Source: a virus
Virus record (IMG/VR): IMGVR_UViG_3300022221_000008
Span: 1-60,102 of that record
DNA: 60,102 nucleotides
Direction: 5' to 3' (one strand)
Shown: positions 47,635 to 55,699 of the stretch, one piece after another
Layout: each line of letters starts with the position of its first letter
Position numbering within the stretch: position 1 is the first letter of the stretch
Notes under the pieces: generated by a model
Seen by the model: the letters and a program-made list of their open reading frames with translations, nothing else
What the model was told of the DNA's origin: nothing
Databases searched by the model: none
Program-made: the position numbers and the translations under genes

Positions 47635-48848
47635 CCCCTCTTTGGAGTGCCGAAGTCGAGGCCCGTATCCGCCGGGAAGCCGTCAACCTCGACCCGCAGC
47701 GACCGCCCGAGACGGTCCAGATGTGCAAGCGCTGCGTCATGACCAACCAGCGCCCGAGGATCGTGTTCGACGAAGAGGGCGTCTGCTCGGCCTGCCGCTA
47801 TGCTGAACGGAAGAAGACCGAAATCGACTGGGCCGAGCGCGAACGGGAGTTGCGTGAGTTGCTCAACATGAATGTTGCCGGAGCGTACGATGTGATCGTT
47901 CCTTCGTCCGGTGGCAAGGACTCTTCCTTTGTGGCCAGCACTTTGAGGGATACTTACGGCCAGCACGTTCTCTGTGCCCGCTGGGCGCCCTTCATGACGA
48001 CTGAGATCGGTGAGCGCAATTGGCAGGCCCTTATTCATGCCGGATTTGACACGGTCACGGGCCAGCCCAACGGGCTTCTGCATAGAAAGCTCGCCCGGCT
48101 GGCTCTTGAGTTTGTGGGGGACCCTTTTGTACCTTTCATTTTTGGCCAACTCTGTTACCCGCTTCATGTTGCGGTGCAAAATGATGTCCGTTTAGTGTTT
48201 TTCGGAGAAAATGGCGAAACGCTCTATGGTGGTGACACCGCTGCGGAGAACAAGCCCTGCTGGGGTTCGGCCGATTGGGAGCGGGTTTATATGAAGGGGG
48301 CGGGTGTTGATAGAATTGTCCAAATCGGCTTGGACCTTGGCGCCATTGAGCCTGATGAAGTGAAGCGGGTTAGCCCATTTTATCGACTCCCTGAAATTGA
48401 TAATCCGCCGGAATTTCATTGGACAAGTTATTATTTGCCTTGGTTCCCACAGGAAAATTTCTACATTGCTGCGGAAAAAACAGGTTTTGAGCCGAATGAA
48501 GAACGATCTCAGGGCACGTACTCAAGATATGCATCGATTGACGACAAAATGGATAACGTTCACTATTTTTTCGGGTATTTGAAATTTGGCATTGGACGTT
48601 GCACATCAGATGCCGCTCATGAGATCAGAGACGGAGAGCTTACGAGGGAAGAGGGACTCTCTTTGGTGGCGAAATACGATGGTGAATATCCATCGCGCCA
48701 TTTGTCAGAGTGCCTTGATTATCTTGATATGGACAAAGAGCAATTTGGTCGTGTTGTTGAGCGTTTCGATATGGCTAGGAACGGCAAGGCGGGTTTGGGC
48801 AATGTGGCGCTCGGACCAGTTAGGCAAGGATTGGCAAGGCAGGCTTAA
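47631..48848 (+). CDS. N-acetyl sugar amidotransferase (WbpG/PseA-like)
   Basis: A 405-residue protein. Zinc-type cysteines C32, C35, C52 and C55 are followed by the PP-loop SGGKDSS at 93-99, which activates an acetamido group as an adenylate before amination to an acetamidino group. This family (TIGR03573-like) makes the amidino forms of legionaminic, pseudaminic and mannuronic sugars. Its ammonia normally comes from a HisH/HisF pair, and a HisF gene follows. The second half is visibly more AT-rich than the first. Confidence 0.85.
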   Translation: MTPLWSAEVEARIRREAVNLDPQRPPETVQMCKRCVMTNQRPRIVFDEEGVCSACRYAERKKTEIDWAERERELRELLNMNVAGAYDVIVPSSGGKDSSFVASTLRDTYGQHVLCARWAPFMTTEIGERNWQALIHAGFDTVTGQPNGLLHRKLARLALEFVGDPFVPFIFGQLCYPLHVAVQNDVRLVFFGENGETLYGGDTAAENKPCWGSADWERVYMKGAGVDRIVQIGLDLGAIEPDEVKRVSPFYRLPEIDNPPEFHWTSYYLPWFPQENFYIAAEKTGFEPNEERSQGTYSRYASIDDKMDNVHYFFGYLKFGIGRCTSDAAHEIRDGELTREEGLSLVAKYDGEYPSRHLSECLDYLDMDKEQFGRVVERFDMARNGKAGLGNVALGPVRQGLARQA

Positions 48849-49646
48849 GTGCTCGCCTTCAGATTAATAGCTAGGCTCGATATAAGAAACGAGTTCCTGA
48901 TCAAGACTCGGCAATGCGAGGGTGTCAGAAAGGTCGGCGACCCGGCAGAATATGCGGAGAGGTACGATGCGGCAGGAATCGATGAAATTATCTTCTTGGA
49001 TGTTGTTGCCTCTCTATATGGTCGCAATAGTCTTGCTGGCATTGTTGGCCATGTTGGAGAATCTGTGTTTGTCCCTCTCTCGTCTGGTGGCGGCATTGGT
49101 TCGATTGATGGTTCGCGCGCTCTGTTCCTCGCCGGAGCGGACAAAATTATACTCAATAGTGCGGCAGTGCATGACAACGGACTTCTCAGCAGACTTGCCA
49201 GAAAGTTCGGCTCCCAGGCGGTCGTTCTCCAACTCGACGCCAAGCGGCGGAACGGCTCATGGGAAGCCTATTGCGAGGGCGCAAGACAACCGACCGGACG
49301 GGACGCGATAGAATGGGCCAGGGAGGCGGTGGACCGGGGCGCGGGGGAAATCCTTGTCACGTCGATTGACCGGGAAGGCACGTCGAAGGGCTTCGATCTT
49401 GACCTCGTGCGGGCGGTATCGTCTGCGGTCACGGTCCCTGTGGTGGCGGCGGGCGGTTTCGGCCAGGCATCCGATGCGCTGGCCGCCCAACAAGCGGGTG
49501 CCTCCGGGGTAGCCATCGCGGGCGCCCTACACTATAATCGGGTCAAGCTCGACGAAATAAGAGCGGTCTTGGCCAAAGCTGGGGTGAATGTTCGATGCGG
49601 TGTTTCGTCACCGGTGCTTGCGGATTTATCGGCTCCCATCTCGTAG
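48849..49646 (+). CDS. hisF: HisF-like synthase subunit
   Basis: A 265-residue (beta/alpha)8 barrel starting GTG 48849. Asp11 (IARLDIRN) and Asp130 (LQLDAKRR) match the catalytic pair of HisF in identical positions; GGGI and AAGGFG are the phosphate-binding loops. With WbpG/PseA-type enzymes HisF acts as the ammonia-channel partner for HisH. No HisH gene is present in this genome. The first 350 bases are AT-rich, the rest GC-rich, so the gene looks like a recombinant. It overlaps the dehydratase gene by 52 bases. Confidence 0.83.
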   Translation: MLAFRLIARLDIRNEFLIKTRQCEGVRKVGDPAEYAERYDAAGIDEIIFLDVVASLYGRNSLAGIVGHVGESVFVPLSSGGGIGSIDGSRALFLAGADKIILNSAAVHDNGLLSRLARKFGSQAVVLQLDAKRRNGSWEAYCEGARQPTGRDAIEWAREAVDRGAGEILVTSIDREGTSKGFDLDLVRAVSSAVTVPVVAAGGFGQASDALAAQQAGASGVAIAGALHYNRVKLDEIRAVLAKAGVNVRCGVSSPVLADLSAPIS

Positions 49647-50497
49647 AGACGCTTGTGGCCGAGGGTCACGACGTAACCGGTCTGGCGCTCTACAATCCAA
49701 GTCAATCCTGGGGCTGGCTGGAGGGCATCGAGGCCCGCAAGGCCCACGGCGACGTGCGCGATGCCGAGCAGATGCGCCGCCTGATCAAGGGTCACGAGGC
49801 GGTCTTTCACCTCGCGGCCCAGATCGAAGTTCCCTACAGCTTCGTCGCCCCCCGTTCCTTCATCGACACCAACGTCACCGGCACGCTGAATGTCCTGGAA
49901 GCCTGCCGGGCCACTGGTGCGAAGCTGATCCACACCTCTTCCTCGGAGGTCTACGGCACCGCCGCCTACACGCCCCAGGACGAGGCTCATCCGCTTCAGG
50001 CGCAGTCGCCCTATGCGGCTTCGAAGATCGCCGCCGATGCCCTGGTGACCTCCTATCATCGCAGCTACGATCTGCCGGCGGTGATCCTGCGGCCCTTCAA
50101 CACCTACGGACCCCGCCAGTCCGAGCGGGCCGTCATTGCCAGCATCATCCTGCAGGACTTGCGCGACGGCGCCGTGACCCTGGGCGACCTGCGCCCCCAT
50201 CGGGACTTCCTCTATGTCGAGGACACCGTGCGGGCCTTCATGGCGGTCATGAAGCTGTCGGGCGGCGTCTACAATGCCGGCACGGGCATATCGATCAGCA
50301 TCAAGGACTTGGCGGCCAAGATCATCACCTATGCGGCCGCGCAGGGAGAGTACCGCCCTGAGAATGCCGAGGTCCATCTGTTGCGGGCTTCCTCGGCCAA
50401 GCTCTTCGCCGAAACTGGTTGGCGGCCCCGAGTTTCCCTGGATGAGGGTCTGAAACGCACAAAGGAGTGGTGGCATGATTCCGTTAGCCGTTCCTAA
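49595..50497 (+). CDS. NAD-dependent 4,6-dehydratase (LegB-like)
   Basis: A 300-residue short-chain dehydrogenase. GACGFIGSH binds NAD, SSSEVYG and Y140-x3-K144 are catalytic. The segment ALYNPSQSWGWLEG resembles LegB's NSFNSWGWLD, which separates legionaminic-type dehydratases from other sugar dehydratases. It would make the 4-keto-6-deoxy sugar, probably from GDP- or UDP-GlcNAc. It is the entry step of nonulosonate synthesis and is followed by the aminotransferase. Confidence 0.82.
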   Translation: MRCFVTGACGFIGSHLVETLVAEGHDVTGLALYNPSQSWGWLEGIEARKAHGDVRDAEQMRRLIKGHEAVFHLAAQIEVPYSFVAPRSFIDTNVTGTLNVLEACRATGAKLIHTSSSEVYGTAAYTPQDEAHPLQAQSPYAASKIAADALVTSYHRSYDLPAVILRPFNTYGPRQSERAVIASIILQDLRDGAVTLGDLRPHRDFLYVEDTVRAFMAVMKLSGGVYNAGTGISISIKDLAAKIITYAAAQGEYRPENAEVHLLRASSAKLFAETGWRPRVSLDEGLKRTKEWWHDSVSRS

Positions 50498-51323
50498 TCT
50501 GACCGGCAAGGAGGGCGAGTACGTGGCCGAGGCCATCGCGTCCGGCTGGGTCGGTCCCGAGGGGCCGTTCGTGGAGCGTTTCGAGGGAATGGTTCGTGAA
50601 GTATCGGGTCGGCGCTGGGCCATTGCGACAATTACGGGCAGCGCGGCCTTGCACGCCTCCGCAACGGCGCTGGGTTTCGCCGGTGACTGTGTGGTGGTGA
50701 TGAGGAAGTCTTTTCCTGCCGCCAGGAATGTATTTCGTTCCCTTGGGTGCGACGTTGTTTTTTCTGAAGGCGGGGAAAACCATGATATTGCGGCCTATTC
50801 TCCGGGCACCATGAAATGGCCTGTGCTTGTGGACGCCGCCCCAGCCATAGGAAACAAACCCATCGGAACTGTTGAATGCTACAGCTTTGCCGCCAATAAG
50901 ACCGTGACCTGTGGACATGGCGGGGCGGTTGTCGGCGACGATCCGAGCTTGGAGGGCCGGGTCACAATGCTGATCAACAATCGCACCGGCAAATACAACT
51001 ACCGCATGGCCAATATCAACGCCGCCATCGGCTGTGCCCAGATGGAACGGCTGGAGGAATTCCGGGAGATCAAACGCAATATCTGGCAGCGCTATGCCGA
51101 TGCTGGGCTGCCCATGATCGACCGTGGCCCGAGCCGCTGGATGTCCACTATTGAGCAGCCGAAAGTTTTTTTCATAGGCGGTTTTAGGCACCGTCTAGAG
51201 GGCGTAGGCGGTTTTAGGCACCGTCTAGAGGCCGATTGGGGAATCAGCCTCCCCTGTTCCACATCTCTCACCAGGGATGATCAGGACAAGGTGATCAAGG
51301 CTTGCGAAGAATCCTTGCGATAG
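50475..51323 (+). CDS. PLP-dependent sugar aminotransferase (LegC-like), compact
   Basis: A 282-residue protein of the DegT/DnrJ/EryC1 type. IPLAVPNLTGKEGEYVAEAI and GWVGPEGPFVERFE match the LegC N-terminus; D120 binds the PLP nitrogen and K142 (ANKTVTCGHGG) forms the Schiff base. Cellular enzymes have 370-400 residues. The loss lies in the central domain and the C-terminal domain. A 30-bp tandem duplication (51177-51236) repeats ten residues near the end. It would install the 4-amino group. Confidence 0.75.
   Translation: MIPLAVPNLTGKEGEYVAEAIASGWVGPEGPFVERFEGMVREVSGRRWAIATITGSAALHASATALGFAGDCVVVMRKSFPAARNVFRSLGCDVVFSEGGENHDIAAYSPGTMKWPVLVDAAPAIGNKPIGTVECYSFAANKTVTCGHGGAVVGDDPSLEGRVTMLINNRTGKYNYRMANINAAIGCAQMERLEEFREIKRNIWQRYADAGLPMIDRGPSRWMSTIEQPKVFFIGGFRHRLEGVGGFRHRLEADWGISLPCSTSLTRDDQDKVIKACEESLR
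51177..51236. repeat. 30-bp in-frame tandem duplication
   Basis: Bases 51177-51206 and 51207-51236 are near identical and encode GGFRHRLEGV and GGFRHRLEAD. It looks like a recent slippage event, keeping the aminotransferase frame open. Confidence 0.9.
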
Positions 51324-52225
51324 AGAGCGGGCGCCACGACGCCACGCCGCTGAAGCCGGTCGTGAGTGAACTGCGCCGCCAGGGCTGTCATGTCCTGTGC
51401 TACGACGTGAAAGCCGGCGCAATCGAGAATGCTTTCAAGAAGCCCTGGGATATCGTTCTGCTGCTGGGCGACCGCTGGGAATCCCTGGCCGTCGCGACTG
51501 TCGCGGTCGTGGCGAACGTCCCCATCGCGCACATCCATGGTGGAGAGGCGACGTTCGGTTCCCATGACAACCAGATCAGGGATGCGATCTCCAAGCTGGC
51601 CAGCATCCATTTCGTCGCCAACGACGCCTTCAAGTGCCGGCTCGTGCTGGGCCTGGGCGAGGATGGCTGGCGCGTCCACGTCACGGGGGCACCGGGCCTG
51701 GACAACCTGACCAACCTCCCGCCCCGGAGCCCGGAGGCGTATTTCGTCTGCACCTATCACCCTGCCACCCTGCAGGAGAACTCCGACCTGCCGGCCCTTC
51801 TCTCTGCTCTCGACCGCTTCCCCGACTACCAACAAATCTGGACGGGCGTAAACGATGACCCAGGAAGCAAGGAGATCGCCGCTTTACTGGCCGGCCGGGA
51901 TGTTCGGCTACTGTCTGACCGTGAGTACCATCTGCTGTGCCGCCATGCTGCTGCGGTGGTGGGCAATTCCTCCAGCGGCATCATCGAGGCTCCGACGCTC
52001 GGCGTGCCGACGGTGAATGTCGGAACGCGGCAAGAGGGCCGGCTCCAGGGGCCGTCGGTCTTTGATTGCGATGCGAAGTCGATCCACTATGCCCTTGTGC
52101 GGGCGATCAAATACGGCGGGCCTTATGAGAACCCCTATGGCGAACCGGGCGCTTCGGCCAAGATCGCCCGCGTTCTTTCGACAATCGACCTCGAGGGCAT
52201 ACAGGTGAAGCGATGGTCTGTGTAG
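51302..52225 (+). CDS. Hydrolysing sugar 2-epimerase (NeuC/LegG-like)
   Basis: A 307-residue protein beginning at TTG 51302. AHIHGGEATFGSHDNQIRD and VVGNSSSGIIEAP are the two hallmark blocks of UDP-GlcNAc 2-epimerases of the hydrolysing type; VLLLGDRWES is a third. The enzyme would release the NDP and invert C2 to give the 6-carbon sugar for condensation. About 65 residues shorter than NeuC. It overlaps the aminotransferase by 22 bases. Confidence 0.83.
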   Translation: MRRILAIESGRHDATPLKPVVSELRRQGCHVLCYDVKAGAIENAFKKPWDIVLLLGDRWESLAVATVAVVANVPIAHIHGGEATFGSHDNQIRDAISKLASIHFVANDAFKCRLVLGLGEDGWRVHVTGAPGLDNLTNLPPRSPEAYFVCTYHPATLQENSDLPALLSALDRFPDYQQIWTGVNDDPGSKEIAALLAGRDVRLLSDREYHLLCRHAAAVVGNSSSGIIEAPTLGVPTVNVGTRQEGRLQGPSVFDCDAKSIHYALVRAIKYGGPYENPYGEPGASAKIARVLSTIDLEGIQVKRWSV

Positions 52226-53013
52226 TGGCGGAAATCGGAATTAATCATCAAGGCTCCCTGAATCTAGCTCATACCCTAATTAATCATGCCGCCCAGGCGG
52301 GCGCGGACGCGGTGAAGTTTCAGCTCTACCGTCCCTTTCTCCTGTCGCCGCCTGGTCCCTGGCGGGACATGCTCAAGACGCTGGCCCTTCCGACGGGGCT
52401 CTATCCGGACCTCAAAGCCTATGCGGAAGCCCTCGATCTGGAATTCCTCTGCACGCCCTTCGATGTCATGTCCTTGGAATTCCTGGTCGATATGGGCGTG
52501 AAGCGGCTCAAGATTTCCTCCGGCGGGTTAAGGGATATGGCCCTTCTGGAGGCGGCTCGATCGAGCGGTTTGGACTTGATCCTCTCGACCGGCATGGCGA
52601 CCGTTTCCGACATCCGGGAGGCCATGCGCGCGCTCAACTGGCCCAAGGTCTTCATGCTGCAATGCACCAGTTGTTACCCGACGCGGCCCTCGGACGTTCA
52701 CCTGCGGGTCATGGACACCTACCGGCGGGAGTTCGACGCACTGCCGGGCCTGTCGGACCACACCACCGGTATCGCGGTGCCCATCGCGGCCACAGCTTTG
52801 GGCGCCAAAATGATCGAGAAGCACCTGACCCTGGACCGTGATGCGGAGGGGCCGGATCATCAAGCCTCCATCGAGCCGGCGCAGTTCAAGGCCATGGTCG
52901 AGGGCATCCGGGAAGCAGAACAGGCTTTGGGCTCGGATGAGAAGGCCCCGCTCGACTGCGAGGCGCCGGTGATGAAGATCAGAAATGAGAGGGAAAAATG
53001 GCGATCATTATAG
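52213..53013 (+). CDS. Nonulosonic acid synthase (NeuB/LegI-like) without SAF domain
   Basis: A 266-residue protein. VAEIGINHQGSLNLA and AGADAVKFQLY open the TIM barrel; LSTGMATVSDI and IEKHLTLDRDAEGPDHQAS carry the metal- and phosphoenolpyruvate-binding residues. The enzyme condenses a six-carbon sugar with PEP to a nine-carbon acid. Cellular NeuB has about 345 residues with a C-terminal antifreeze-like SAF domain that closes the active site of the dimer partner; that domain is absent here. Activity without it is uncertain. Confidence 0.83.
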   Translation: MVCVVAEIGINHQGSLNLAHTLINHAAQAGADAVKFQLYRPFLLSPPGPWRDMLKTLALPTGLYPDLKAYAEALDLEFLCTPFDVMSLEFLVDMGVKRLKISSGGLRDMALLEAARSSGLDLILSTGMATVSDIREAMRALNWPKVFMLQCTSCYPTRPSDVHLRVMDTYRREFDALPGLSDHTTGIAVPIAATALGAKMIEKHLTLDRDAEGPDHQASIEPAQFKAMVEGIREAEQALGSDEKAPLDCEAPVMKIRNEREKWRSL

Positions 53014-53480
53014 GAAATGGCGGGCACGCAAGGGCGCTTGCCCATCGATATTTCCCTGGTGAGAATGTGCGGATGCTTGGCCCCAATGAAGAAATACCAA
53101 TCGAGGGGGACTTAATAATTGGCATGGGGGACGTAAAAACAAGACGGGTAATCTTTAGACTTCTTGAGAGCAGAATCGCATATAATCAGCAGATTATGGC
53201 CGGCGTTCTTATCGGCCCGCATGTTCATTTAGGAAAGAACATTCTTATCAATACTGGCGCCCAGATTGACCATGATTGTGTTATTGGCGACCACTGTTCC
53301 ATCGCTCCCGGCGCCATTCTTTGCGGCGGCGTGACCCTTGGCGAGGGCTGCTTTATCGGGGCCGGCGCCATCATCGTGGAGAACGTGACCCTTGAGCCCA
53401 ATACCTTCATACCTGCCGGATCGCTGGTTGTTAAACAGGACGATATCCGCATGCCGCAGCGCGTGGTACAGAACGGTTGA
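52998..53480 (+). CDS. Sugar O/N-acetyltransferase (NeuD/PglD/LegH-like)
   Basis: A 160-residue protein. IIIGNGGHARAL at the start is the nucleotide-sugar-binding half; the rest is a left-handed beta-helix of hexapeptides (VLIGPHVHLGKNILINTGAQ, GDHCSIAPGAILCGGVTLGE). The family adds acetyl groups to amino sugars. It would acetylate the amino group made by the LegC-like enzyme. The N-terminal part is shorter than usual. The first 300 bases are AT-richer than the flanks. Confidence 0.78.
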   Translation: MAIIIGNGGHARALAHRYFPGENVRMLGPNEEIPIEGDLIIGMGDVKTRRVIFRLLESRIAYNQQIMAGVLIGPHVHLGKNILINTGAQIDHDCVIGDHCSIAPGAILCGGVTLGEGCFIGAGAIIVENVTLEPNTFIPAGSLVVKQDDIRMPQRVVQNG

Positions 53481-54246
53481 GCCGCTTCTTCTCTGGCGGG
53501 CTCGTCTGAATTGCGGGCCGGCCATTCAAGACCGCAGCCCCCTGATTACGGTCTATATCCCGACATATAATCGGGAGGAACTTCTGATGACGAGGGCGCT
53601 GCCCAGCGTTCTCAAGCAGACCTATGGAAACATAGAAATCATTGTTGCTGCCCATGGCAGCAGCGAAGAGAACATAAGAGCCTTGGCTCGTGCAAGCGTC
53701 GAAGTGTATTTTGCCGAGCGTGACTTCGTTCCTCTTTGTGTGCCTCGTTATAGCGCCTATCCACCGACGGCGGAGAACCACTGGCTCGCCGGCCCTGTCG
53801 CGCCGGCCAATGCCGCGCTCAGGCTCGCCAAGGGAGACTGGATTGCAAGGATCGACGACGATGATACCTGGACCCCGGACCGCCTGGAGAAGCTTCTGTG
53901 CTTCGCTCAGGCGAACGATTTCGAGTTCGTATCGGCTGCGCACGAGACGCACGAGGGCAAGGTTGCTCCCTACGACCTGATGGGAACGAAGATCGGCGGC
54001 ACGCAGACCTGGCTTTACCGCTCCTATTTGAGGTTCTTCCGCTACAATCCCGACTGCTGGCGCAAGACTTGGCACCGGGTCAACGACACCGATCTACAAC
54101 ATAGGATGTGGCGTGCCGGCGTCCGCATGGGATATCTAGACGAAGTGGTGGCAAAAGTGTTACCAAGGCCCGGCGAAAACGCCGTGGGCTTAAGAGCCTA
54201 TCGGGAAGACCGGGCGAACAAGGAACGCCAAATGGCCTTCGATTAG
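53428..54246 (+). CDS. Family 2 glycosyltransferase
   Basis: A 272-residue protein. LITVYIPTYNREELLMTRAL opens the GT-A fold; WIARIDDDDTWTPDRLEKL has the DxD metal-binding motif; HETHEGKVAPYDLMG and DCWRKTWHRVNDTDL follow. No ATG or GTG in frame lies before the conserved part. TTG at 53428 or 53392 inside the acetyltransferase gene are the only choices, so it may rely on a weak start or on translational coupling. Donor and acceptor are unknown; the CMP-sugar made here is not a normal GT2 donor. Confidence 0.72.
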   Translation: MLNRTISACRSAWYRTVEPLLLWRARLNCGPAIQDRSPLITVYIPTYNREELLMTRALPSVLKQTYGNIEIIVAAHGSSEENIRALARASVEVYFAERDFVPLCVPRYSAYPPTAENHWLAGPVAPANAALRLAKGDWIARIDDDDTWTPDRLEKLLCFAQANDFEFVSAAHETHEGKVAPYDLMGTKIGGTQTWLYRSYLRFFRYNPDCWRKTWHRVNDTDLQHRMWRAGVRMGYLDEVVAKVLPRPGENAVGLRAYREDRANKERQMAFD

Positions 54247-54289
54247 CCGCTGGGGTAAGGCTGCAACAGCAACAAGCGGAGCTTCAGCA

Positions 54290-54754
54290 ATGTTTTCCAT
54301 CAGGACTTCCATCCATGGCCGCCGGCTTGCCCTTTCGTCCAGCGGCGGCATCGTTTCCGATCCCTCGGGCTCGACCCAGGGCGCCGACCGCTCGGCCCAG
54401 ATGTGGGGCCGGGGTTTGTTCGAAACCGTTTCCGGTGCCGTCGGGGCGATCTCGAACTCCGGTGTCAGCATCGTCTCCAGCGACTCCACGTCCGGTTCCT
54501 CCATGCCGGTTGCGGCCCCCGTCCAGGGCGTCGAAAAGGAGATCGTGTTCCAGACCTCGGCGACGGCCCTGGTTCTCCATACCACCGCCACCACGATCAA
54601 GTTCAACTCGACCCTGGCCGAATCCGCCGCCGGGGGTTCGACCACCCTCACCGTGACCGGCGCCGCCGCCGGTATCGGTGGAACGCTGGTCCTGCGCGGC
54701 TTGTCTGCGACGGCCTGGCAGATCAAGAGCGCAACCGTGAGTGTATCTTCCTGA
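54290..54754 (+). CDS. Small virion protein
   Basis: A 154-residue serine-, threonine- and alanine-rich beta protein. It starts SIRTSIHGRRLALSSSGGIV and ends IKSATVSVSS. It resembles the proteins at 39252 and 43891 in style, so the virion genes resume here after the sugar operon. A role in the head or tail surface is likely. Confidence 0.55.
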   Translation: MFSIRTSIHGRRLALSSSGGIVSDPSGSTQGADRSAQMWGRGLFETVSGAVGAISNSGVSIVSSDSTSGSSMPVAAPVQGVEKEIVFQTSATALVLHTTATTIKFNSTLAESAAGGSTTLTVTGAAAGIGGTLVLRGLSATAWQIKSATVSVSS

Positions 54755-54763
54755 GGAGCTTGA

Positions 54764-55699
54764 ATGACTAACAGCGCTGGGGCCGCGAAACAGCGGAAGA
54801 TCGCCATTCTCGGTACGACGCCCTCCAGGATGCAGGCGCCTTTAAAGGACGAGTCCTGGGAAATCTGGACCATCGGCCCGGGTGGCAAGGACGCCAACAG
54901 ATGGAGCCGGTTGTTCGAAACCCACACGGTCTGGCCGTTGGATTTCGGCGAACTGAAGGATGACAAGTCCTATCTGGACGACCTCTCGAAGGTCGATGGC
55001 GAGCAGTCGGTCTACAGCATCGTGGACATGAAAACCCACTTGCCGCGCTGGGCGCACGATCATGGCAAGAACGACGATTGGCTCAAGGCCAACGTGCGGG
55101 GCGAATGGAAGACCAACGTGGTGATCGACCGCGAGGCGCTTTTCACCAAGTACCGGCGCATGTGGTTCTCCACCTCGATCTGTTATGCGCTCGCCTTGGC
55201 CATCGAGGAGGGCGCGACCGATATCGGCTGCTGGGGCATCGACCTGGAATCGGGCGAGGAATACATTTCGCAGCACGCCGGCTGTGCCCATTTTCTGGAC
55301 TTGGCCCGGCTTCTGGGCATCAACCTGCACTTCCCCAACGGTTGCGGCCTGACCCGCGATCTCAATCCCTATCCGGATCGCTACGAGACGCACCTTTCCC
55401 TTACCTTAGAGAAGAAGGCCGCCTGGCTGCAGCACATGATTGGTGAGCACGAGCCGCAATACGAAGCGGTGCGGGCCGAAATGTTCCGGATCGAGGGCGC
55501 CAGCATCATCCTGAAAAAGATTCTGGCTCGCAACACGCCCGTTACCCAGGAGGAGATCGCCCTCGCCGACCAGGAATTGATGAATGCCAACCGAAAGCAG
55601 GGTCAACTAGCCTCCAACATCAACCACCTGAAGGGCGAGTTGTCCGCCACCCAGTATTACCGCCGCATGTATGTCTGGGGGATGATCGACCCGGCATGA
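54764..55699 (+). CDS. Phage protein with MptE/DUF115-like Rossmann features
   Basis: A 311-residue protein directly upstream of the terminase. IAILGTTPSRMQAPLKDE begins a Rossmann-like strand-loop, SICYALALAIEEGATDIGCW and GIDLESGEEYISQHAGCAHF are conserved-looking blocks of proteins found next to phage terminases. The arrangement S-x6-A-x-x-x-G-x-x-I-x-x-x-G-x-D resembles DUF115/Maf and GT42-like sialyl- and pseudaminyl-transferases. That would make it a candidate transferase for the CMP-sugar, but this is a weak inference. Confidence 0.6.
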   Translation: MTNSAGAAKQRKIAILGTTPSRMQAPLKDESWEIWTIGPGGKDANRWSRLFETHTVWPLDFGELKDDKSYLDDLSKVDGEQSVYSIVDMKTHLPRWAHDHGKNDDWLKANVRGEWKTNVVIDREALFTKYRRMWFSTSICYALALAIEEGATDIGCWGIDLESGEEYISQHAGCAHFLDLARLLGINLHFPNGCGLTRDLNPYPDRYETHLSLTLEKKAAWLQHMIGEHEPQYEAVRAEMFRIEGASIILKKILARNTPVTQEEIALADQELMNANRKQGQLASNINHLKGELSATQYYRRMYVWGMIDPA

